Source of the DNA: an uncultured Lachnospiraceae bacterium
Lineage (GTDB): Bacteria; Bacillota; Clostridia; Lachnospirales; Lachnospiraceae
Length of the DNA: 64,000 bases
Reading direction: 5' to 3'
Assembly: GCA_910587095.1 (NCBI GenBank)
Contig: CAJUMJ010000052.1
Location: forward strand, 124,001 to 188,000
The notes below the pieces were generated by a model that saw only the letters and a program-made list of their open reading frames with translations, was not told the origin of the DNA and did not search any database. Positions 1 to 7,837 of the stretch are shown in pieces. How positions within the stretch are numbered: position 1 is the stretch's first letter; each line of letters begins with the position of its first letter. A program made the translations under genes and the position numbers.

Positions 1-2991
1 AGTTTAACACAGTTAGTAGGGAGCCATTTTACCACCGATCAAGTTTTAGATATGTCTAATATGTTTAGCGGTTGTAACAGCTTAACAAAATTGGACTTGA
101 GCCATTTCAATAATAATCAGGTCCAAAAAATGGGGCGAATGTTTTATGACTGTAGTAGTTTAACAAATTTAAATTTGAGCTATTTTAACACGAGTCAAGT
201 GACAGATATGAAGGAAATGTTTCGTGGTTGTAGTGCTTTAACAAATCTAGACTTGAGTTATTTCAATACTGGTCAGGTGAAAAACATGAACTCTATGTTT
301 ATGCTTTGTGACAATATAAAGGAATTGGATTTGAGCTCATTTAATACTGAAAATGTGACAAATATGAGTGGGATGTTTTATAAATGCTCCAGTATGACAA
401 ATTTAAATTTGAGTAGATTTGATATTGGTAAGGTAATAAATATATCAAATATGTTTGATGGTTGCTTGAATCTGCTAGAATTGGATTTAAGTAACTTCGG
501 AGCCAATCAGTCGACAGATATGGGAGCTATGTTTAATGGTTGTAACAGCCTAACGAAATTGGACTTAAGCTGTTTAGACACCAGCCGGGTAACGAGCATG
601 TCTGCCATGTTTGAGGGGTGTAGGAGTTTAACGAAGCTGGATTTGAGTCATTTCGATACTGGTCAAGTGAAAAATATGCAGTCTATGTTTTCAGAATGCA
701 GGAGTTTGGAATATTTAAATATAAGTCATTTTGACACTTCCAATGTGACTCAGGCGGGCAGCATGTTTTCGGAATGCCGTAAACTCATGGCACTGGATCT
801 GAGCAGTTTTGATTTTAGCAAGATTACAAGTAATCAGTGGCTCACTATGGACTGTTTTTCTCTTACACGGATTGATACACCATACAATATAAATGTATCT
901 ATCTATCTTTCTGGCCGTACATGGTATACTTCGGAAGGTGTTGAAGTGACAGAGATGCCAAAAAATTTAGATCATAGCGTGGCTTTGGGATTGAATCATA
1001 TTCCGTCTATAGAAAAGCCAGTTATACCACCAGACGATGAAGAACCAGAAGAAAATGAAATAGATAGCAGACAAAAGTATGTACAGAATTTAACAAAGGT
1101 ATCTTTGGCAAATGCAGATGAAGATTCACGAGAAAAAATTCAAAACGCAATCTATAATTTGCTTTTTAAAGCGCAGTTTCGGCCTATGGAGTCAAAAATT
1201 CCTAATGATACAATGGTATTTACTGGAACAGAGCAGGAGATTGCAAAATGGCCAATTCAGAACAAGGACTATAAGGTTGCACCTGCTTGGTTTGATATGG
1301 CTGTGCAGGATTCACAGCTTGGATTAGTGAAGTTTGATGAGGATGCGGCAGGGTGTAAGGCTTATGCGTGTTTTGCTACGGCATATATATACTCAACCAG
1401 TGGAGCCAAAGAAACAGGCGATGATCTGAGTGAAAAAGGAATCAAAGATTTTATACATAAGTATGCCGATCCGGGGGAACATTTACGATATGGTTCAGAC
1501 GCTAAAAGTTTTTGGCATTCTATAGTTTTCTTGGGAGAATCGGAAGACGGAAAAGGGTTTTACTACATTAGTTATGAAGGCGGTGCAAGAGAGAGACATA
1601 AGCCGGCCCATAATCTTTTTGTTGACTATTGGAGTTATAAGGATTTTGCAAATAAAGTAAGAAGTGTTGGAAACTATTTTTATATTCGCAGTGCTAATGG
1701 AGGTTCTTACGCAGAAGGTACAGCACAGACACTGACAGCAGTGAGAGAGGGAAAAGGCGTAAAAACAAACATTTTGCGGCTTCAATGTCCGGTAGAAGCA
1801 ACTGTAAGTATAAATGGTGAAACGCTTGATAGTCGAAATCCCAGGATATCCAGTTTTGGTAAAGTGGAGAAAAGCGATGAGGGGATTGTGTTCACCCTCG
1901 AATATTCCACAGATTACAAATTGACTATTGTAGGAACTGGGGAAGGATCAATGACTCTGATACAGGAATACTATGATGGTGCGGGGAACCTGATTGACCA
2001 AAGAAAATTTGTAAACGTACCAATCAAAGAATCGGCAGAAATTTTATCAAGTAGGTTTAATTCTCAGGCGACATTTGCTCTGTATGTGCCAAATGAGGCT
2101 GGAGAAGTATCGGCTTGGGAGGCAGGGGTTAACGAGACTGTTTATGGTTTTAATGAAACTATGTCCTATGAAAATGATGTTGACGATGATGATTTTTCTG
2201 ACGGCATTCACTACAAGGATATCCCCGAATCCGTCGAGATCCCGAACGGCCTATGGATTTCTGCCATCCCGGACTACACCTACACCGGCACCGCCGTCAA
2301 ACCGGAGGTGCGCGTCTATGACGGTGAGAAGCGGCTGAAACCGAACAAAGATTACACCGTCAGCTATAGAAACAACACGAAGGCGGCGCAAGCTGATGAT
2401 GCAAAGCCTCCGACCATTGTAGTAAAGGGCAAGGGCAACTATTCCGGCACAGAGACACAGACCTTTAATATTACAAAACGTGATATATCCGACACGTGTG
2501 TTAGTAAGACTTTTACCGATGCTTATGTGCCTTTGGCAAGCGGCAAAAACCCGGCGCTTGTATTCAGTGCCAAGTGCAATAAAAAGGGATTGAAGAAAAA
2601 CACGGATTATACCTTGACGATAAAAGACAGTGCAGGAAGGGATACGGATTTCTACGCGACAGAGGGCGCTTATTCTTTGGTCGTGAAGGGAACCGGGTCG
2701 AACTATACGGGAGAGTGCAGTTTCTCCTTTGAGGTGCTTGACAAGATACCGGTCAGCAAGTTAAAAATCAATAAGATTGCTGCCATTGAATTTGACGGAA
2801 CAAGCAAACGGCCGCAGCCGGTCATAAAATACGGCAAAGTGACGCTGAACAAGGGGGCGGATTACAGCCTGCGTTACCAGAACAACAGGGAAATGGGAAC
2901 CGCGACGATAACGATCACAGGAAAGGGAGAGTACTTCGGGACTAGAAACGTGACGTTTACGATTACCGGACGGCAGATCAAGAAGGCGTAA
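1..2991 (+). CDS. BspA-like leucine-rich repeat surface protein, 5' end outside window
   Basis: The frame is open from base 1, so the true start lies upstream. The first ~290 residues are about eleven 26-residue repeats of the BspA/DUF285 type (SLTxLDLSxFxTxxVxxMxxMFxxC). A segment follows (about nt 1080-1720) with a Cys-rich GCKAYACFATAYIY motif, a later HSIVFLGES and then SYEGG, in the order expected of papain-fold/CHAP-like peptidases; that reading is inference. From about nt 2200 come tandem beta-rich repeats (YTGTAVKPEVRVYDG, KDYTVSYRNN, VKGKGNYSG) common in clostridial cell-surface proteins. The protein is presumably secreted and surface-exposed, but signal peptide and anchor are not visible. 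Codon use and GC rise abruptly near nt 2200, suggesting a mosaic gene. The TAA at 2989-2991 looks premature because the same frame continues the repeat pattern beyond it. Confidence 0.85.
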   Translation, partial: SLTQLVGSHFTTDQVLDMSNMFSGCNSLTKLDLSHFNNNQVQKMGRMFYDCSSLTNLNLSYFNTSQVTDMKEMFRGCSALTNLDLSYFNTGQVKNMNSMFMLCDNIKELDLSSFNTENVTNMSGMFYKCSSMTNLNLSRFDIGKVINISNMFDGCLNLLELDLSNFGANQSTDMGAMFNGCNSLTKLDLSCLDTSRVTSMSAMFEGCRSLTKLDLSHFDTGQVKNMQSMFSECRSLEYLNISHFDTSNVTQAGSMFSECRKLMALDLSSFDFSKITSNQWLTMDCFSLTRIDTPYNINVSIYLSGRTWYTSEGVEVTEMPKNLDHSVALGLNHIPSIEKPVIPPDDEEPEENEIDSRQKYVQNLTKVSLANADEDSREKIQNAIYNLLFKAQFRPMESKIPNDTMVFTGTEQEIAKWPIQNKDYKVAPAWFDMAVQDSQLGLVKFDEDAAGCKAYACFATAYIYSTSGAKETGDDLSEKGIKDFIHKYADPGEHLRYGSDAKSFWHSIVFLGESEDGKGFYYISYEGGARERHKPAHNLFVDYWSYKDFANKVRSVGNYFYIRSANGGSYAEGTAQTLTAVREGKGVKTNILRLQCPVEATVSINGETLDSRNPRISSFGKVEKSDEGIVFTLEYSTDYKLTIVGTGEGSMTLIQEYYDGAGNLIDQRKFVNVPIKESAEILSSRFNSQATFALYVPNEAGEVSAWEAGVNETVYGFNETMSYENDVDDDDFSDGIHYKDIPESVEIPNGLWISAIPDYTYTGTAVKPEVRVYDGEKRLKPNKDYTVSYRNNTKAAQADDAKPPTIVVKGKGNYSGTETQTFNITKRDISDTCVSKTFTDAYVPLASGKNPALVFSAKCNKKGLKKNTDYTLTIKDSAGRDTDFYATEGAYSLVVKGTGSNYTGECSFSFEVLDKIPVSKLKINKIAAIEFDGTSKRPQPVIKYGKVTLNKGADYSLRYQNNREMGTATITITGKGEYFGTRNVTFTITGRQIKKA

Positions 2992-4092
2992 TTTGTCGGA
3001 TTCAAAACTTCTTTCCCATATAAAGGCGATACGGTTTATCAGAGTGAGGCAGTATTAAAGTATGGAGAAGAAGAGCTTGTATTGGGCACAGACTATACAA
3101 CCAGCTATAACAATCATCTAAATAAAGGGAAAGCGACTGTAACTTATATCGGGCTTGGAAATTACACCGGTACTTTGAAGAAAACATATAATATCGCCGC
3201 ATATAATATTGCGTCGGATGTACAAAACAGAATTTCCCTGTCAACGGATGAAATCTGCACTGTTTATGAAAAAGGCGGATCAAGACCTTCTGTAAAAGTG
3301 TATGACGGAATGAAGCTGCTGACAGAAGGGAAAGATTATACCCTGTCTTACCAGAATCATACAGCAGTTACCACGCAGACTACAGTAAAGCCGCCAACTA
3401 TCACGGTGAAAGGAAAAGGTAATTATACAGGTGTATTTGCCGAAAAGAAGACCTTTACAATTACGCCCAAGGCATTTACAGAGGTAACTATAACAGCGCC
3501 TGACGTGGCGGCAAGTCCGAAAACCGGCAGATATAAGGCGGTACCTGTGCTTACCGACACAAACGGGAAGAAGTTGAAGGCGGGTACGGACTATAATAAA
3601 ATTTATACATACACTTATAAACATATGACAGAAAAGGTGCTGAACAATGAAACGGAAGTGACAAGAAACGCCGGTGATTCTGTGGAGGAAAATGATATTA
3701 TTCCGGCAAATACAGTGCTGTGCGTCCACGTGACGGCAAAAGAAGGCGGTAATTATACCGGCGAAAAGGCAGCTGAGTATCGCATTGTAGCAGCCCCGAT
3801 CGACAAGGCGAGGATTACAGTGCAGAATCCAGCACAGAATAATAGAAACTTATTCCTATATACAGGACAGGAAATTTGCATTGACAAAAGCAACCTGGTT
3901 GTGAAAGTGGGCACGGAGGTATTGTCGGACGATCAATATGAAATTCTGGAGGATACTTATAAAAATAACATCAATAAAGGAACTGCCAGCGTACAGATCA
4001 GGGGTGTTGGAAATCTGTATGGCGGTACCGCGACAGTGAAATTTAAAATAGGGACAAAAGGTTTTCAGTGGTTCTGGCGATTGTTTGGATAG
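2992..4092 (+). pseudogene. 3' continuation of the surface-protein gene after an in-frame stop
   Basis: This is the same reading frame as the preceding gene, separated only by the TAA at 2989-2991. Translation resumes at once with repeat sequence (FVGFKTSFPYKGDTV, GTDYTTSYNN, TYIGLGNYTGTLKKTYNI), so the two parts once formed one protein of more than 1360 residues. No ATG or GTG with a ribosome binding site exists near the break, so independent translation is unlikely. It holds three to four more beta-rich repeats and ends in an aromatic tail (GFQWFWRLFG). No LPXTG signal or terminal membrane segment is present. A nonsense mutation, a sequencing error or readthrough are the possible explanations. 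Confidence 0.75.
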
Positions 4093-4117
4093 GTGATTTT
4101 GTAAAAATGATTGAGGT

Positions 4118-4160
4118 CAAAAGGCTATCGGAAGGAGAATATCTTTTCGATAGCCTTTTG
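4118..4160 (+). terminator. Rho-independent terminator of the surface-protein gene
   Basis: A perfect 13-bp stem (caaaaggctatcg at 4118-4130 with cgatagccttttg at 4148-4160) encloses a 17-nt loop 25 bases after the surface-protein stop codon. The T-rich right arm gives the usual terminator tail. Confidence 0.8.
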
Positions 4161-4268
4161 ATATGAAGGACTCGCTGCACTAAAATGGAAGAAGACTATC
4201 TTTACTGACAAAAAACACCTGCTTGTAACGTAACGTAATGAGCTGTGCTATAAAATGGGAGGTGTGAT

Positions 4269-4358
4269 ATGAATAAATGTAAAGAAATACCACAAGTTTA
4301 TATGACCGTTGGCGAAGTCGCCCCCAAATGGGCGTTACTATATGGACGGCACAGTTGA
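4269..4358 (+). pseudogene. Truncated start of a helix-turn-helix (excisionase-like) gene
   Basis: The region 4161-4426 between the terminator and hepT has no complete gene. A 29-codon frame starts at an ATG with a good ribosome binding site (gggaggtgtgat) and reads MNKCKEIPQVYMTVGEVAPK before ending at the TGA inside the next promoter's -35 box. The TVGEVAxKW segment resembles the N-terminus of small clostridial HTH/excisionase-like proteins, whose DNA-binding part would follow. The rest is missing, so I read it as a remnant cut off by the rearrangement that brought in the hepT promoter. The family assignment rests on a short motif only. Confidence 0.4.
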
Positions 4359-4383
4359 CTTTTCTCCGTTAAATTGGTACGAT
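4355..4383 (+). promoter_or_regulatory. Promoter of hepT-mntA
   Basis: TTGACT (4355-4360), a 17-nt spacer and TACGAT (4378-4383) form a near-consensus sigma-A promoter. Transcription would start near 4390, so the ATG at 4382 inside the -10 box cannot be the translation start. This supports the ATG at 4427 for hepT. The element is a near copy of the ilvN promoter at 5147-5175. Confidence 0.7.
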
Positions 4384-4426
4384 GGGTGACAGGTATGAAA
4401 ACGGGAGCGAAAGGAAGCGCACAGAA

Positions 4427-4843
4427 ATGTCGGAGATTCAGACAGCATATTTACAGAAATGTATCGATACGCTTGAAAAATCTTATACCATGTTGCAGAG
4501 CGCAGAAGAAGGAACGATTGACTATGAATTGTACCGTAATTCCCTGGTCAAAAGTTTTGAGATGACAATAGAGCAGAGTGGAAAACTGCTGCGGAAAAAG
4601 ATCATCCCTTATTTCTCCTCGAAAAAAGCTGCCGATAAGCTGACTTTCAAAGATGTTTTCCGCTGTGCACATAAATATTCTCTGCTTACCGAAGAGGAGA
4701 CGGACAGATGGATGAAGTATCGCGATAATCGAAATAACACGGCGCACGATTATGGACAGTCTTTTGCCGAGGAAACGCTGGTTTTGATAGATGATTTTAT
4801 AGCGGATACAAAAAAGCTGAAAGAGGTCATTGACAATGATTGA
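4427..4843 (+). CDS. hepT: HEPN-domain toxin HepT (HI0074 family)
   Basis: This 138-residue protein matches the HepT/HI0074 nucleotidyltransferase-substrate-binding family: an all-helical HEPN domain with the RNase motif RX4HXY, seen here as RNNTAHDY near residue 100. HepT proteins act as RNA-cleaving toxins; the tyrosine of the motif is the residue that the partner MntA adenylylates in studied systems. I chose the ATG at 4427, not the in-frame ATG at 4382, because the latter lies inside the promoter -10 box; 4427 has an aaggaag ribosome binding site upstream and gives the usual family length. It overlaps mntA by 8 nt, so the two are translationally coupled. The active-site residues look intact. 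Confidence 0.88.
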   Translation: MSEIQTAYLQKCIDTLEKSYTMLQSAEEGTIDYELYRNSLVKSFEMTIEQSGKLLRKKIIPYFSSKKAADKLTFKDVFRCAHKYSLLTEEETDRWMKYRDNRNNTAHDYGQSFAEETLVLIDDFIADTKKLKEVIDND

Positions 4844-5135
4844 CATAAAAAGGAAATACCTCGATGAACTGACTGACATTTTTAGCGTGTACTGTCCGAA
4901 AGCCGAAATATGGGCTTATGGTAGCCGGATAAAAAACGAATCTCATTCCGGCAGCGATCTCGATCTGACGGTGAAAGATTTTAACGAGGCAGGAAAATCC
5001 ATTGTAAAACTGCGGGAAATCCTAAACGACAGCGACATTCCGTTTTTGATAGAGATACAGGAATTTGACAGGCTGCCGGAGGCTTTTCAGAATGAAATAT
5101 TAAAAAAATATGTTCAAATTTTCCCGATGCCATAA
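4836..5135 (+). CDS. mntA: MNT-domain nucleotidyltransferase antitoxin MntA
   Basis: This 99-residue minimal nucleotidyltransferase has the signature GSX10DXD exactly (GSRIKNESHSGSDLDL). In characterised MntA/HepT pairs it neutralises HepT by AMPylating the HEPN tyrosine. A later Glu in EIQEF may supply the third metal ligand. The ATG at 4836 is preferred over the TTG at 4830 because the purine-rich aaagaggtc lies at proper distance. It overlaps the hepT stop and ends 86 nt before ilvN. The gene order toxin then antitoxin is usual for the family. Confidence 0.87.
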   Translation: MIDIKRKYLDELTDIFSVYCPKAEIWAYGSRIKNESHSGSDLDLTVKDFNEAGKSIVKLREILNDSDIPFLIEIQEFDRLPEAFQNEILKKYVQIFPMP

Positions 5136-5146
5136 GGGCGGCACAG

Positions 5147-5175
5147 TTGACTTTTTGTCCTTAAGTTGATACAAT
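5147..5175 (+). promoter_or_regulatory. Promoter of ilvN
   Basis: TTGACT (5147-5152), a 17-nt spacer and TACAAT (5170-5175) precede ilvN, predicting a leader of about 40 nt. The flanking bases, including ggcggcacag upstream and a ggtat...acgg...ggaagg leader downstream, are repeated in diverged form in front of hepT (4343-4427). Confidence 0.75.
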
Positions 5176-5221
5176 TATTAACGGTATTTATGAGACGGAC
5201 TGTGGAAGGAAGGTTGTTTGG

Positions 5222-5722
5222 ATGCAGAAAAAGGTTTTTCAGTTGTTGGTAGATAATACATCGGGTGTTTTAAGCCGCATCGCCGGGCTTTTTTCCAGAC
5301 GCGGTTACAATATCGAAAGCATTACGGCCGGTTCGACTGCGGACCCCCGCTATACCCGCATCACGATCGTTACCTCCGGGGATGACGAGATTCTGGAGCA
5401 GATCGAAAAGCAGGTGGCCAAATTGGTGGATGTGCGCGATATCAAGGAATTAAAGCCCGGGGAGAGCGTATACCGGGAGCTTGCCCTGATTAAAGTGAGA
5501 GTGACCTCCGCCAGAGACCGTATTGATGTGTTTGCGGTGGCGAACGCGTACCGGGCGGACCCCGTAGATGTCTCACCCGGCAGTATCACTATCGAATTGA
5601 TTGGCGATCAGGATAAGATCGACGCTTTTATCGCGGTTCTGGACGGCTATGAGATTTTGGAGGTAGCCCGTACCGGTATTGCAGGATTAACCCGTGGTAT
5701 CGATCAGGTCACCTATTTGTAG
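5222..5722 (+). CDS. ilvN: Acetolactate synthase small (regulatory) subunit
   Basis: This 166-residue protein has an N-terminal ACT domain (KVFQLLVDNTSGVLSRIAGL, then RRGYNIESI) and the conserved C-terminal ALS_ss_C domain (ending EVARTGIAGLTRG). It is the regulatory subunit that binds the catalytic subunit IlvB and confers valine feedback on the first common step of branched-chain amino acid synthesis. No ilvB lies in the window, so the catalytic partner must be elsewhere. The ATG has a strong ggaaggaagg ribosome binding site. ilvC follows 71 nt downstream, probably in the same transcript. The length is typical of the small IlvH/IlvN type. Confidence 0.95.
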   Translation: MQKKVFQLLVDNTSGVLSRIAGLFSRRGYNIESITAGSTADPRYTRITIVTSGDDEILEQIEKQVAKLVDVRDIKELKPGESVYRELALIKVRVTSARDRIDVFAVANAYRADPVDVSPGSITIELIGDQDKIDAFIAVLDGYEILEVARTGIAGLTRGIDQVTYL

Positions 5723-5778
5723 TTAGCTCAAGGGAAATTCCCTTTCAGTTATAGAACTTACATTAATTATATAGTTAA

Positions 5779-6810
<1,032 letters not shown>

Positions 6811-6921
6811 CCCGGTTAATTGTGATCATGCGCACATGCGGAAAAATGCTTAAATGTGCGCGCAAAAAGCGTTACAAGTGCGCATTTCTGCTTTGAAAGC
6901 TGAGGAAAATAGGAATAAAAT

Positions 6922-6963
6922 GGGGCATTCCGCCGTTATCCGGCAGGGTGCCCCTGTTTTTTT
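6922..6963 (+). terminator. Terminator after ilvC
   Basis: A hairpin with outer arms ggggca (6922-6927) and tgcccc (6949-6954) and inner arms gccg/cggc is followed by a T-run (6956-6963). It lies ~110 nt past the ilvC stop. The 6811-6921 interval before it contains degenerate repeats of a gtgcgca/tgcgcac motif but no gene. Confidence 0.7.
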
Positions 6964-7015
6964 AGAATTTCTTAAGAAGTAACAGCAGTTTCTGTTTAGA
7001 TTATTCTGTTATGCT
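6961..7015 (+). promoter_or_regulatory. Promoter and candidate response-regulator box for the two-component system
   Basis: Two similar heptamers, TTTAGAA (6961-6967) and TTAAGAA (6972-6978), start 11 bp apart, the helical spacing typical of OmpR/PhoB-type binding. Downstream lies an extended -10 (TGT then TATGCT, 7010-7015) with a poor -35 (agtttc), as expected of an activator-dependent promoter. Transcription would begin near 7022, giving a ~110-nt leader for the regulator gene. Autoregulation is inference. Confidence 0.45.
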
Positions 7016-7132
7016 GGAACAGTGCACATACGGAGGATGAATGAAGCGGAGCGTAGACAGCCCGCAGGCGAGGAAAAACGGAGGTTTTTCGAGCGTGCAC
7101 TGCGGAAAAGAGACAGTGGAGGGGCGCAGACG

Positions 7133-7837
7133 ATGGACTACCATATTTTGATTGTAGAAGATGACAGGGATATCCGTGAGGGGATTGAAATTTATTTAAA
7201 AAATCAGGGCTATATCGTTTTTCAGGCAGCCGACGGGATAGAAGGGCTTGAAATTATTGAGAAGAAGACGATCCACCTGGCCATAGTGGATGTGATGATG
7301 CCGAGAATGGACGGAATCAGCATGATGATGCGGGTCCGGGAATTGAATTACGATTTTCCAGTCATTATGCTTTCCGCCAAATCCGAGGAAGTTGACAAGA
7401 TCATGGGGTTAAATATGGGAGCGGACGACTATGTGACGAAGCCCTTTACGACCATGGAGCTTCTGGCCCGGGTAAACTCTCATCTGAGGCGTTACAGCCG
7501 TTTCCTTGAAATGAAGGACAGCCGGACGAAGGACGAAAAGGTCTATTCCATCGGCGGTCTGGAGGTACATGAGGAAACCGTGGAAGTCTATCTTGACGGA
7601 AAGCCTGTGAAGCTGACGCCGACAGAGTTTAAAATCCTGCTGCTTTTGATCAAAAGCCCTGGCAGAGTGTTCTCTTCGGAAGAAATCTATGAGAGGGTTT
7701 GGAACGAGCAGGCCATCAATACGGATGCGATCATGGTGCATGTCAGAAAAATCCGGGAAAAAATCGAGTTAAATCCCCGGGACCCAAAATATTTGAAGGT
7801 GGTGTGGGGTATTGGCTACAAAATCGAAAAACAGTGA
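7133..7837 (+). CDS. OmpR-family response regulator
   Basis: This 234-residue protein has an N-terminal receiver domain (ILIVEDDRDIREG acidic pocket; phosphoacceptor Asp53 in VDVMMPRMDG; Lys in DDYVTKPF) and a C-terminal winged-helix DNA-binding domain (LTPTEFKILLLLIKSPGRVF, then IMVHVRKIREKI). The ATG at 7133 is supported by gtggagggg upstream; earlier in-frame starts would fall at or near the predicted transcription start. Its 3' end overlaps the kinase gene by 26 nt, so the two form a co-translated pair. The target is unknown; a possible binding site sits in its own promoter. Confidence 0.93.
   Translation: MDYHILIVEDDRDIREGIEIYLKNQGYIVFQAADGIEGLEIIEKKTIHLAIVDVMMPRMDGISMMMRVRELNYDFPVIMLSAKSEEVDKIMGLNMGADDYVTKPFTTMELLARVNSHLRRYSRFLEMKDSRTKDEKVYSIGGLEVHEETVEVYLDGKPVKLTPTEFKILLLLIKSPGRVFSSEEIYERVWNEQAINTDAIMVHVRKIREKIELNPRDPKYLKVVWGIGYKIEKQ

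Noticed and set aside
52..860. Regular ~78-bp periodicity considered as a CRISPR or tandem DNA repeat
   Set aside because: The period is that of 26-residue protein repeats in an open frame; the DNA units are diverged and there are no unique spacers.
3082..4092. Separate gene starting at the TTG at 3082
   Set aside because: No ribosome binding site, and the same frame is open back to the TAA at 2989 with repeat sequence in between.
4382..4426. Longer HepT N-terminus from the ATG at 4382
   Set aside because: That ATG lies inside the promoter -10 box, before the predicted transcription start.
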